A stretch of DNA of 31,972 nucleotides from PALSA-505 sp035308365 (GCA_035308365.1 DATGGU010000054.1:1-31972); one strand, 5' to 3'. Positions 5,962 through 14,063 are shown, counted from the first letter of the stretch. Numbers and translations: made by a program. Notes: generated by a model not told the origin, from the letters alone.

Positions 5962-7479
5962 ATGCTGGACCCGGGCACCTATCACCTCTGGCATGGGGTC
6001 ACCCCGATCCCGGTGTACCTGCGGGACGCCGACCCCGGTGGGTTCCTGGTCAGGGGCGAGGCCAGCCATGTGTGGGACCGGGCGGGCCGCCGCTATCTCG
6101 ACGCCCGCTCCGCCATGTGGAACGTGACCCTGGGCTACTCCTGCGAGCCGGTCAAGGCGGCGATGCGCCGCCAGCTCGACGTGCTGCCGTCGGGCACGAT
6201 CCTGCGCTTCGAGCAGCCACCCGAGATCGCCGTGACGGCGGCCGCCGTCCTGGCCCGGAGCCTGCCCGAACCGCTGAACTACGTGCGCTTCGGCAACACC
6301 GGCACCCAGATGACCGAGTCGGCGGCGATGCTGTCCCGGTTCTACCGCAGGATGACCGGTGAGGTGGGGCGGGACCACGTCATCGCGCTGCACGGCAGCT
6401 ACCACGGCAGCGGGCCGCTGGCCACCGCGCTGAGCGGCGAGCCGTTCATGCATGATTACTGCGCCCCGCTGGACGGCTACGTCCAGCACATCGACCGGCC
6501 GGCCGCCGGATCCTGCGGCGTCAGCGCTGCCCCAGGGTGGCCTTCCGGCCGGGAAAGTACGGCGGATCCGGCGGCGCCCTGCGACGGCTCCTGCACCGCA
6601 CCGTTGCTGGCCAGGATCGACGAGATCGGCGCGGAGCGGGTGACCGCGCTGATCGTGGAGCCGGTGCTCGGCACCTATGTGCTGTCGCTGTCCGCGCACT
6701 ACCTGCACCGGGTGGCCATGGAATGCCGGGCGCGCGGCATCCACGTCATCGCCGACGAGGTGACGACCGGCTGCGGACGGGCCGGCGGGCTCACCATGTG
6801 CCAGCGGATCGGCCTGGTGCCCGACATGATCGTGCTCGGCAAGGGGATCAGCGCCGGTTACTTCCCGCTGGCCGCGCTGGCGGTGAGCCAGCCTCTCTAC
6901 GCCACGCTGGCCGCCACCGGGCACCCGCTGACCTTCCCCAACGGGTCCACCACCGACGGCCACCCGGTGGGCATGGCCGCGGCCCTGGCCACCCTGGAGA
7001 TACTTACCGGCGAAGGGTTCCTCGCCGGGGTCAGGCGGGCCGGCGCGTTCCTGAAGGACCTGATCGTGCAGGCGGCGCTGCCGGGGGTCGGCGGCGTGTA
7101 CGGCGAGGGCCTGATGCTGGGGCTGGACCTGGTCCACGACGACGGCACGCCCTGGTCGCTGCGCGAGTCGAACGACCTGCGGCTTGCCTGCGCCGAGAAC
7201 GGCCTGCTGACCTGCTTCTCCGACGGCATCCTGCCGTTGCTGCCGCCGCTGACCATCTCCCACGAGGAGTGCGGTGAGCTGGTGGACCTGCTCGGCCGGG
7301 CGCTGCGGGATGTCGCCGTAGGGCGTGTCTCCGGCCAGGCAGGTGTTGCCGTAGGGCGTGTCTCCGGCCAGGAAGGTGTTGCCGTAGGGCGTGTCTCCGG
7401 CCAGGAAAGTGTTGCCGTAGGGCGTGTTTCCGGCCAGGAAAGTACGGCGCGGCGCCGCGCCGAGGGGGTGCCTGCATGA
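5962..7479 (+). CDS. Class III PLP-dependent aminotransferase / aminomutase with repeat insertions
   Basis: 505 residues of the glutamate-1-semialdehyde aminomutase / omega-aminotransferase family. Seen in order: phosphate-binding GNTGTQ (111-116), HGSYHGSG, a PLP-ring aspartate in IADEVTTG (D265), and the Schiff-base lysine in VLGKGISAG (K294). These enzymes move amino groups between a substrate amine and a keto acid, or within one molecule. AAGGAG lies five bases before the ATG. Two features are odd. Residues near 190-200 hold an extra segment (APGWPSGREST) not expected in the fold, and residues 452-495 are four in-frame 11-residue repeats of the type AVGRVSGQESV. Both derive from the same 33-bp DNA repeat. 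The normal domain should end near residue 450. The stop overlaps the next start (ATGA). I infer a tailoring role in the RiPP-type pathway. Confidence 0.85.
   Translation: MLDPGTYHLWHGVTPIPVYLRDADPGGFLVRGEASHVWDRAGRRYLDARSAMWNVTLGYSCEPVKAAMRRQLDVLPSGTILRFEQPPEIAVTAAAVLARSLPEPLNYVRFGNTGTQMTESAAMLSRFYRRMTGEVGRDHVIALHGSYHGSGPLATALSGEPFMHDYCAPLDGYVQHIDRPAAGSCGVSAAPGWPSGRESTADPAAPCDGSCTAPLLARIDEIGAERVTALIVEPVLGTYVLSLSAHYLHRVAMECRARGIHVIADEVTTGCGRAGGLTMCQRIGLVPDMIVLGKGISAGYFPLAALAVSQPLYATLAATGHPLTFPNGSTTDGHPVGMAAALATLEILTGEGFLAGVRRAGAFLKDLIVQAALPGVGGVYGEGLMLGLDLVHDDGTPWSLRESNDLRLACAENGLLTCFSDGILPLLPPLTISHEECGELVDLLGRALRDVAVGRVSGQAGVAVGRVSGQEGVAVGRVSGQESVAVGRVSGQESTARRRAEGVPA
6529..6561 (+). repeat. 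33-bp repeat copy inside the aminotransferase coding region
   Basis: Matches the tandem repeat unit at about 26 of 33 positions and is in the same reading phase, encoding APGWPSGREST against AVGRVSGQEST at the C-terminus. It adds a loop within the PLP domain between the HGSYHGSG and IADE motifs. The copy is older or more diverged than the tandem ones. Confidence 0.65.
7315..7446 (+). repeat. Four tandem 33-bp repeats, in frame in the aminotransferase tail
   Basis: Units at 7315-7347, 7348-7380, 7381-7413 and 7414-7446 differ from each other at only a few bases. Each starts GCCGTAGGGCGTGT and contains TCCGGCCAGG. As 33 is divisible by three, each adds eleven residues (AVGRVSGQ plus three variable). 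There are no unique spacers, so this is not a CRISPR array. The array ends 29 bases before the next gene starts. Confidence 0.95.
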
Positions 7480-8765
7480 CCGCCGCAACAGACCTGGCCA
7501 GCCCGGCCCGGGTGACCGGGCTGCCGGACGGGCTGGTCATGCGCGGGCTCGCCGTCGGCGAACTGGCCAGCCTGGTCGCGCTGGAGGCTCTGGTCTGGGG
7601 GTGGCAGGCGGACGGGCGGCGAGCGGACTGGCTGGCGGAGTTCCTCGAGCCCGGGCATACCATCGGCGTCTTCCAGGGCGGTGAGCTGGTCGCCGCGCAC
7701 GGCATGACCGCGCTGAAGCTGACCGTGCCAGGCGGCCAGGTGCTGGACTTCGCCGGATTCACCTTCCTGCTGGTGCACCCGCTGCTGCGTGGGCGTGGCC
7801 TGATGTCGGCGCTGACCCTGCACGGTCTCGACCTGGCCATCCGGGACGGCCGGATGCCCGCCGGCGGCGGTATGCCGCACCACAGCCGCACCCACCTGCG
7901 GTACGGCAGCGGCGTTGCCACCAGGTACGCCAACGTCGAGATCGGCCTGGACGGCCAGCGCGAGCTGCGCGGGGTGACCGATGACGGCCGGCTGGAACTA
8001 CTGGGCCACGATGCCGCGCTCGGCGTGATGCACGAGGTGTCGGCTCAGCTCAGCGGCGTCCGGAACGGCTGGGTGCCACGGGCGCGGTGCACTGACCGGT
8101 ACCGCTACTCCGGTTCGGCCGGGAACCGTGCGCGTTACGGCCCGATGGTGTTCGCCGGGCACCGTAAGGAAGTGCAAGGCTCTGGCAGCGGCTATGACGG
8201 TTTCCTAAGCTACCGGCAATGCGTGGAATCCGACAGCCATGGCAGGCCGCGCGGCGCGTTGCAGATCGACGAACTGTTCGCCACCTCGCCCCAGGCCGAG
8301 GCGCAGCTCTGGCGGCACTGCTTCGCCAACCCGCTGGTCTCGTCGGTCACCGCGTCCCGGCGGCCGGTGCGCGACCCCATCATCGCCAGGCTGACCGACC
8401 CGCGCGGCTGGCGGCAGACGGTCAGGGACGACATGATCGTCTATCTGCTCGACGTGCCGGCCGCGCTGGCGGCGCGCCGCTACTCCAGGGACGACACGGT
8501 CATACTGGAGGTGCACCAGCCCGACGGTGACCGTCGCCGGTACGCCCTGGACGGCGGGCTCGACGGCGCGCGCTGCGAGCCGGCCGGCCGCGCCCCGGAC
8601 ATCGGGATGCCGGCGACCGCGTTGTGCGCCGCCTACCTGGGCGATGTGTCGCTGGCCGAGCTGGCTGCGGCCGGGCAGGTGGAGGAATACACGGCGGGGA
8701 GCCTGCGGCGGGCCAGCGCCATGTTCTCCTGGTCGCCTGCGCCGCTGGTACAGGACACGTTCTGA
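7476..8765 (+). CDS. Eis-like GNAT N-acetyltransferase
   Basis: 429 residues, the size of the three-domain Eis family (two GNAT folds plus a sterol-carrier-like domain). The acetyl-CoA loop is visible as FLLVHPLLRGRGLMSALT near residues 100-117. The protein ends with a short hydrophobic tail finishing in phenylalanine, in line with the family, whose C-terminal carboxylate joins the active site. Eis enzymes acetylate amines on aminoglycosides, peptides and lysine side chains. The ATG overlaps the aminotransferase stop (ATGA) with GAGGGGGTG upstream, so it is co-translated with the cluster. The precursor candidate contains four lysines, so N-acetylation of the peptide product, for tailoring or self-protection, is a plausible but unproven role. 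Confidence 0.8.
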   Translation: MTAATDLASPARVTGLPDGLVMRGLAVGELASLVALEALVWGWQADGRRADWLAEFLEPGHTIGVFQGGELVAAHGMTALKLTVPGGQVLDFAGFTFLLVHPLLRGRGLMSALTLHGLDLAIRDGRMPAGGGMPHHSRTHLRYGSGVATRYANVEIGLDGQRELRGVTDDGRLELLGHDAALGVMHEVSAQLSGVRNGWVPRARCTDRYRYSGSAGNRARYGPMVFAGHRKEVQGSGSGYDGFLSYRQCVESDSHGRPRGALQIDELFATSPQAEAQLWRHCFANPLVSSVTASRRPVRDPIIARLTDPRGWRQTVRDDMIVYLLDVPAALAARRYSRDDTVILEVHQPDGDRRRYALDGGLDGARCEPAGRAPDIGMPATALCAAYLGDVSLAELAAAGQVEEYTAGSLRRASAMFSWSPAPLVQDTF

Positions 8766-10006
8766 CCGGGCCGCGTTTCCTCCGGCCGGTCGCGGCGGCG
8801 CAACTGGTCAGCGTGGCGGGGACGCAGGTGAGCACCCTGGCCATGCCCACCATCGCGGTGCTCGTGCTGCGCGCGCCACCGCTGGCCGTCTCGGCGCTGT
8901 TCGCCGTCGCCTATGGCGCGCAGGCGGCGAGCGTGCCGTTCGCCGGGGTGCTGGTGGACTCGGTGCGGTCGCTGCGGCGGCTGCTGATCGTTGTGGACCT
9001 GCTGCAGGTTCTGGTGGTCGGCTCGGTGCCGGTCAGCCGGGCACTGTCGCTGCTGTCGCTGCCGGTGCTGTTCGGGGTTGCGGCGCTGTCCGGCGGGCTG
9101 GGCGGGCTGACCGGCATCGCCATCCGGGCATTCGCCGCCCGCGGCGTGGCACCGGCTGACGTGCTGGCGGGCAACGCGGTGATCACTGGGGCCAGGACGG
9201 CCGGGCAGGTGCCGGGGCCGGCGCTGGCGGGCTGGCTCATCCAGGCCCTGGGCGTCGTGACGGCGGTGGCGGCCGACGCGGCGAGCTACCTGCTGTCGGC
9301 GCTGATCTGCCTGCGGCTGCCGGTGGCGGCGGGGCCGGCCGGGCGGGCCGGGCGCGGCCTGCGGGCGGACCGGCGGTCGCTGCGGGAAGGTCTGGCCGTC
9401 CTGGCGGGCAGCCCGGCGCTGATCCGGCTCACCGTCGCCGACTCGGCGCTCAACCTCGGTGGGGCGGCGATCGGCTCGCTGTATGTGCTGTACGCGTTCC
9501 GGATCCTGGGGCTGAAGCCGGGTGCTCTCGGCACCGTGCTGGTCGTCCAGAACGCGGCGGCCCTGCTGGCCGTGGCGACCGCGACCCGGGTGTCGCGCCG
9601 GATCGGCCTGGAACGGGTCGTCCCGGTGTTCGCCCCGGCCGCGGCCGCCGCGCTGCTGCTCATCCCGGCCGCTTCCTGGCTGGCACCGCTGGCCGTGCTG
9701 GGCTGTTACGGCGCGATCTTCGGTTACTGCACGACGGTGTGGGCGATCGGTTCGGTGTCGCTGGAGCAGTTGCTGGTGCCGCCTGGGCAGATCGGCCGGG
9801 TCATCGCGCTGTCCCGGGTAGTCAGCCTGGTCGTCATCCCGGCGGGTGCGCTCGGCGGGGGAGCGCTGGCGGATCTGTGGGGGACCAGGCCGACCCTGCT
9901 GGCGGCGGCGCTGGCCGCACTGGCCGGGACGCTGACCGTGGCCGGCAGGCCGTCCACCTGGCGCCCCGGTACCCGGGAGGGTGGCTTGGCTGACCCTAAG
10001 GCATGA
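8762..10006 (+). CDS. MFS transporter, probable product exporter
   Basis: A hydrophobic protein of about 414 residues with roughly twelve membrane helices, starting with FLRPVAAAQLVSVAGTQVSTLAMPTIAVLVL as helix 1 and including a central basic loop (RAGRGLRADRRSLREG). It resembles the MFS_3/MFS_1 exporters of actinobacterial antibiotic clusters. The start is uncertain. A CTG at 8762 overlapping the preceding TGA gives a family-like N-terminus. The first GTG (8813) would cut into helix 1, and the ATG at 8624 would overlap the acetyltransferase gene by 142 bases. It is the last gene of the RiPP-type cluster and I infer export of the finished compound. Confidence 0.75.
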   Translation: MTGPRFLRPVAAAQLVSVAGTQVSTLAMPTIAVLVLRAPPLAVSALFAVAYGAQAASVPFAGVLVDSVRSLRRLLIVVDLLQVLVVGSVPVSRALSLLSLPVLFGVAALSGGLGGLTGIAIRAFAARGVAPADVLAGNAVITGARTAGQVPGPALAGWLIQALGVVTAVAADAASYLLSALICLRLPVAAGPAGRAGRGLRADRRSLREGLAVLAGSPALIRLTVADSALNLGGAAIGSLYVLYAFRILGLKPGALGTVLVVQNAAALLAVATATRVSRRIGLERVVPVFAPAAAAALLLIPAASWLAPLAVLGCYGAIFGYCTTVWAIGSVSLEQLLVPPGQIGRVIALSRVVSLVVIPAGALGGGALADLWGTRPTLLAAALAALAGTLTVAGRPSTWRPGTREGGLADPKA

Positions 10007-10068
10007 TCTTCGTTCCGTAGTCCTGGGCGCTAGGATCGTGGCCACGTCCAAGCCACGGGGAGGCAGGC

Positions 10069-11580
10069 ATGGCCAGTCAGGGGTCCGCTCTCGTTGAGCG
10101 TGTTTTCGTGCTGATGCTCGAAAACCGTTCGCTTGACCACATGCTCGGTTTCTCCGGTATCACCGGGACGGATGCGGAAACCGGCCAGCCGGCGGCCATC
10201 GCCGGATTAAGCGGCAAGGAGTCCAATACGTATAACGGCCTGACGTTCACGGTCAGGCAGCCGGCCGGCTGGACGATGCCGAGCGATCCGGGGCATGAGT
10301 TCACCGACGTGCTCGTCCAGCTCTGCGGGCCCGATGCCGTCTATCATCCGCACGGGGCCTATCCGGCGATCAACGCCACCGGGTTCGCCGGCAGCTATGC
10401 GAAGACCGGTGGCGCGAGCAACCCCGGCGAGATCATGAAGTGCTTCGGCCCGGGGCAGCTTCCCGTGCTGACCGCGCTGGCCAGCGAATTCGCGCTGTGT
10501 GACGGCTGGCGGGCATCCATGCCCGGGCCGACCTGGCCCAACCGCTTCTTCATGATGGCCGCCTCATCCGGCGGCCTGGACCACAGCCCGGGTGTGCTGC
10601 AGATCGCCGAGTGGATGACGGTCGACGGGTTCGACTTCGAGCACGGCAGCCTGTTCGCGGCACTATCCCGGGCACAGAAGACCTGGCGCATCTACCACGG
10701 GGACCAGGGGCCGCTCAGCGGCAGTTTCCCGATCGCCGCCGCGCTCAATGGCATCTTTCCGTGGGATCCGCATCCGTACAGCAAATTCGCCTCCGACGTC
10801 ACGGCCGCCGATTACCCCGCTCAATTCACCCTGATTGAGCCCAATTATGGTGATGTGGCCAGCGACACGTACCGCGGCGGTCAATCGCAGCATCCGCTGG
10901 ACGATGTACGGTCCGGTGAAAATCTGATCAAATCGACCTACGAGGCGTTGCGGAATTCCCCGCTCTGGGACACCAGCTTGCTGATCGTCACCTGGGACGA
11001 GCACGGCGGATTCTACGACCATGCCCTGGCCGTCCCGGGCGGCGCGCCATCCCCCGGTGACAAGACCGTCACCCCGGGCGATGTGAACAAGTTCGGCTTC
11101 AACTTCGGGCAGTACGGCGTCCGCGTCCCCGCCGTGATCGTGTCGCCACACATCCCGCGGAACCTGATCGACCACCGCACCTACGACCACGCCTCGATCC
11201 CGGCAACGGTGGAGCGGATACTCGGCTTCCCGGCGCTGACCCAGCGGGACGCCCACGTGCGCGACGTGACGTCGCTGATCACCCTGCCGCAACCGCGGCC
11301 GGCACCGGAGCAGCTGCCCGGCGCGCCACCGGCGCCCGCGGTCACCCCCAGGCTGGTTCAGCCAGCCGGGAAGGCGGGGGAGGAAGGTCCTGTCGACAAC
11401 GGCAACCTGCCCGGCTTCCTGCACATCGCCCAGCGCAGTGACCTCCTGCTGTCGCCACCGGAACAGCATCCGGCGATCAAGGCGCGGGTGGCGGGCATCT
11501 CAACCCGTGGCGAAGCGCGGCAGTACCTGGAAGAGGTGGCAATGAAGACCGCCGCGGCCCGGGCAGCACGTGACATGTAG
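10069..11580 (+). CDS. Phosphoesterase family protein (phospholipase C / acid phosphatase AcpA-like)
   Basis: 503 residues with the family landmarks in order: MLENRSLDHMLGF near the N-terminus (metal and nucleophile region), MPGPTWPNRFFMMAASS, LIEPNYGD, HPLDDVRSGENLI, TWDEHGGFYDH, VPAVIVSPHI and YDHASIPATVERI. These enzymes cleave phosphomonoesters or phospholipid head groups using bound metal. Most actinobacterial members carry a Tat signal, whereas this one starts directly at the catalytic domain (ALVERVFVLMLENRS), so it looks cytoplasmic or non-classically exported. GGGGAGG lies upstream of the ATG, and TAGGAT at 10031 may be a -10 element, so it is probably a separate unit from the RiPP-type cluster. 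Confidence 0.85.
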   Translation: MASQGSALVERVFVLMLENRSLDHMLGFSGITGTDAETGQPAAIAGLSGKESNTYNGLTFTVRQPAGWTMPSDPGHEFTDVLVQLCGPDAVYHPHGAYPAINATGFAGSYAKTGGASNPGEIMKCFGPGQLPVLTALASEFALCDGWRASMPGPTWPNRFFMMAASSGGLDHSPGVLQIAEWMTVDGFDFEHGSLFAALSRAQKTWRIYHGDQGPLSGSFPIAAALNGIFPWDPHPYSKFASDVTAADYPAQFTLIEPNYGDVASDTYRGGQSQHPLDDVRSGENLIKSTYEALRNSPLWDTSLLIVTWDEHGGFYDHALAVPGGAPSPGDKTVTPGDVNKFGFNFGQYGVRVPAVIVSPHIPRNLIDHRTYDHASIPATVERILGFPALTQRDAHVRDVTSLITLPQPRPAPEQLPGAPPAPAVTPRLVQPAGKAGEEGPVDNGNLPGFLHIAQRSDLLLSPPEQHPAIKARVAGISTRGEARQYLEEVAMKTAAARAARDM

Positions 11581-11662
11581 CTCATTCCCTCATTTCAGAA
11601 CGATTTAGTAGATTTTACGATGCACTGACCGCCGCTGCGCATTGATACGTCCGGCAATGTAA

Positions 11663-11696
11663 TTAATATTGGGATTTATTGTCCCGCCAGTATTAA
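11663..11696. terminator. AT-rich inverted repeat after the phosphoesterase
   Basis: TTAATA (11663-11668) pairs with TATTAA (11691-11696), and GGGA with TCCC inside. It lies in the 285-base AT-rich gap 11581-11865, which holds no gene I can see. It may terminate the upstream gene, but the role is uncertain. Confidence 0.3.
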
Positions 11697-11865
11697 TCTT
11701 GCCGGCGCCAATACGCCGGAAAGCCCTGTCACGTGGCTTAATACGCGGCACCATGGTGAACCGGATCAGCCGTCACGAGCCGGGCGATCGCTGGCCAGGG
11801 GAGGCCAGGCCACCGCGCGCATCGCATATCCGGTCGCGAGCGTGCATCACATTTGAGAGGTTGCG

Positions 11866-12093
11866 ATGGTCCAGTCCGCTCCCCCGGGCAAAAGCCCGGC
11901 TGCGCGGGGTGTTGTTGCCGTCCTGCTGATCGCCGCGATCATCGGCACGCTGTGGGTGCCCTTCTACGCGCGTTCAATGCCGAAACTGGGGGATTTTCCC
12001 TTCTTTTACTGGTATCAGATTATTTTGGTGCCTGCGGTAGCCGTCCTGTGCTGGATCTGCTATCTGCTGCTGCGGAGGATCCTGCGCGGATGA
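11866..12093 (+). CDS. DUF3311-like small membrane protein
   Basis: 75 residues with two membrane helices (VVAVLLIAAIIGTLWVPFYA and YWYQIILVPAVAVLCWICYLLL) joined by a loop containing the family-typical FPFFYWYQ, and a short basic C-terminus. DUF3311 proteins normally sit directly before a sodium:solute symporter gene of the MctP/PanF type, probably as a small subunit. Here the stop is in an ATGA overlap as if a second gene began at 12090, but only about 75 codons without any membrane helix follow. GAGAGG lies before the ATG. Confidence 0.75.
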   Translation: MVQSAPPGKSPAARGVVAVLLIAAIIGTLWVPFYARSMPKLGDFPFFYWYQIILVPAVAVLCWICYLLLRRILRG

Positions 12094-12317
12094 CCTGGGT
12101 GGTACTTGCTGATGTATGCGTCGCCGCTGCCACGGCGGGAACGACGGCAGAACTCAGCGCCACGGCGCCGGCGGCGCAGAGGAGAAGAGGCAACCTGCGG
12201 CGGCCCGGTGTTGATCTGGCACTACGTGCTCCCCTCGGTATCGAAATGAGCTCCAGGCAAGAATTGCACCTCAGGCGAGTTGATCGGACGCGGCACGAAA
12301 CGCCAATACCTGCATGA
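12090..12317 (+). pseudogene. Possible remnant of the gene once coupled to DUF3311
   Basis: An ATG at 12090 overlaps the DUF3311 stop and opens a frame of 75 codons starting MTWVVLAD. A symporter partner should have about 500 residues and thirteen helices. This frame quickly becomes basic and non-hydrophobic and ends at 12317. It could be the stub of a deleted symporter gene or a chance frame; evidence is weak. Confidence 0.25.
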
Positions 12318-12337
12318 GAACCGTTGTTACGATGTGC

Positions 12338-13132
12338 TCACAACAGGCCCAGCCACAGGTAGCGGGCGCTGACGGCGATCACGAGGATGCCGGCCAGGCG
12401 GCGAATCAGCACATCGGGCAGCCGGGCCTGGATCCGGGCACCGGTATAACCGCCCACCAGTCCGCCCACGCCCAGCGCAATGCCCACCGGCCAATCGGGA
12501 GCCACCAGCCCGTGCCGGTAGACCGACAGGATCACGAACGTCACGACGCCAGCCACCGACGTCACGAACGTCGAGGCCAGCGCCGCCGGAGCGACCTGCG
12601 CGGCCCGGCGCCCTGAGGCGATCAGGATGGGCGCCAGAATCGAGCCGCCGCCGATGCCGTAGATGCCGCCCACACACCCCACCACGGCGGCCAGCCCGGT
12701 CAGCGCGGGAGCCGGAATCCGCCGGACCCGGCGCGCCGGGGAAGCCGGTGCGGCGGGCCGGCTCAGCGCCAGCCAGATCCCGAGCGGGCCGAGGACCGTG
12801 GCCACGACGACATCGAAGACAACCGCTCCCGGCAGCAGCCAGACCCGGATCACCGACCCGGCGATGACCCCGGGCAGCGTCCCCATGACCAGGACCAGGG
12901 CCAGCCGCCCGCCGGTCTGCCCCTGCCGCCAGTAGCGGTACAGTGCCGCCGGGGTGGCGACCACGTTGTACAGCAGGTTCGTCGGGGTGACCGCCGGGCT
13001 TGGCGTGCCCAGCACGCTGACCTGGAAGGGCAGCAGCAGCACCGCCCCGGAAATGCCGGCCGGCGTCGCCACCACGGCGATGACGCCGGCCGCCGCGAGC
13101 GCGGCAGCCTCGCTCCAGCCCGGCTCCAGCAT
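12338..13132 (-). CDS. TauE/SafE-family membrane permease
   Basis: 264 residues with about eight membrane helices in two homologous halves, each starting with a glycine-rich re-entrant motif: TPAGISGAVLLLPFQ near the N-terminus and CVGGIYGIGGGSILAPILI near residue 160. This is the TauE/SafE (former DUF81) pattern of sulfite, sulfoacetate or organosulfur exporters; the substrate cannot be told. On the minus strand TAGCGT lies six bases before the ATG, so it is probably leaderless. It is divergent from the TIR gene, with a 130-base gap. Confidence 0.85.
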   Translation of the reverse strand: MLEPGWSEAAALAAAGVIAVVATPAGISGAVLLLPFQVSVLGTPSPAVTPTNLLYNVVATPAALYRYWRQGQTGGRLALVLVMGTLPGVIAGSVIRVWLLPGAVVFDVVVATVLGPLGIWLALSRPAAPASPARRVRRIPAPALTGLAAVVGCVGGIYGIGGGSILAPILIASGRRAAQVAPAALASTFVTSVAGVVTFVILSVYRHGLVAPDWPVGIALGVGGLVGGYTGARIQARLPDVLIRRLAGILVIAVSARYLWLGLL

Positions 13133-13138
13133 CCGGTA

Positions 13139-13144
13139 ACGCTA
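13139..13144 (-). promoter_or_regulatory. -10 element TAGCGT placing a leaderless start
   Basis: Read on the minus strand, TAGCGT ends six bases before the ATG at 13132. Transcription starting about seven bases after the -10 would begin at the start codon. The same hexamer and spacing occur before the methyltransferase at 29351. Confidence 0.45.
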
Positions 13145-13262
13145 ACCCCGCCACCACGGCCGGCATAACCCGATGACCGCCTATTTGCGCAGGTCAACCA
13201 CTGCTAGCCAAACTTGCTACGATAATCTATCGCTGCGCGGGTGGCAGAGGGGAACTGATCGG

Positions 13263-14063
13263 ATGACGGATGCCGAACCGGCGGGTGTGGCCGCTGACGG
13301 TGAGCAAGCGGTGCCTCTTGTTTTCATTAGTCATGATTCCCGCGATGCGCCGATTGCGGAGGCCTTCAGCAAGTTGCTTTCAAGCGTGACGGCGGGGATG
13401 CTGAAGACGTTCCGCTCGTCGGATAGAAAAGGTTCTCAGGGATTTGAGTACGGCGTCGAGTGGTTTCCGGAGTTAATGAGGAAGCTTAGTTTGGCGTGTG
13501 ATGTGGTATGCCTGCTGACCAAGAACAGCCTGGAACGTCCCTGGATACTCTTCGAAGCCGGTGCGGCTAAAGGAGGGTTTGAAATCCCGGTTCATGGCCT
13601 GGCCATTGGCATACCCCTTTCCAGGGCAGGCACCGGGCCATTTGCGCAGCTCCATAACTGTGATGATGACGTAGACTCCGTAACCCAGCTGACGATGCAG
13701 TTAATCCGGCGGCTGCCGAATGCCGAGCCGGATCGGCAAACGATCAGAGACCAGGTCGAGGTCTTCATCAATACTGCCCGCCTGGTCCCGGGGGCTGCCG
13801 GTGACGCCGAAGATGGCGATTACACCCGCGACGAAGTCTCTTCCTCCAAACTGTTCGAAGAGATAAAGGTCATGTTCACCGACCTCCCGTCCCGGCTCGA
13901 GGCACGGGTTGTCACGGCCTTTTATAAAGCCCTGACCGAGGTAATTGCAACACTCGGGGAACTCGAACTGACCGGTGCGTCCAGGCTTAACATTTCGCTC
14001 CAGCCCGATGCTGAGGGTAAGCCGCCACCTGCTGCCGGCCCCGAACCCGCTGAGGATGAGTGA
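13263..14063 (+). CDS. Stand-alone TIR-domain protein
   Basis: 266 residues from ATG 13263, which has AGAGGGGA upstream; the longer frame to 13173 lacks a ribosome-binding site. Residues 18-110 are TIR-like: LVFISHDSRD (first strand and loop), KTFRSSDRKG, and CDVVCLLTKNSLERPWILFEAG with a W94-x3-E98 motif that in NAD-cleaving TIR domains supplies the catalytic glutamate. The remaining 150 residues are helical and charged, ending in a proline-rich acidic tail, with no recognised domain. Bacterial TIR proteins cleave NAD or make signalling nucleotides in anti-phage defence, usually with a partner gene. No Thoeris ThsA, pAgo, STING or CBASS gene is visible nearby. Codon use is less GC-biased than in neighbours, hinting at acquisition by transfer. 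Confidence 0.75.
   Translation: MTDAEPAGVAADGEQAVPLVFISHDSRDAPIAEAFSKLLSSVTAGMLKTFRSSDRKGSQGFEYGVEWFPELMRKLSLACDVVCLLTKNSLERPWILFEAGAAKGGFEIPVHGLAIGIPLSRAGTGPFAQLHNCDDDVDSVTQLTMQLIRRLPNAEPDRQTIRDQVEVFINTARLVPGAAGDAEDGDYTRDEVSSSKLFEEIKVMFTDLPSRLEARVVTAFYKALTEVIATLGELELTGASRLNISLQPDAEGKPPPAAGPEPAEDE

Noticed and set aside
7315..7446. Possible CRISPR-like array
   Set aside because: The units are contiguous 33-mers without unique spacers, and no cas genes are present.
5920..7488. 522-codon minus-strand frame opposite the aminotransferase, with repeats FLAGDTPYGNT
   Set aside because: The apparent peptide repeat is just the complement of the 33-bp DNA repeat; the rest is shadow sequence without protein features.
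11669..11929. 86-codon ORF upstream of DUF3311
   Set aside because: Overlaps the DUF3311 start, lacks a ribosome-binding site and shows no domain; the region is better read as intergenic.
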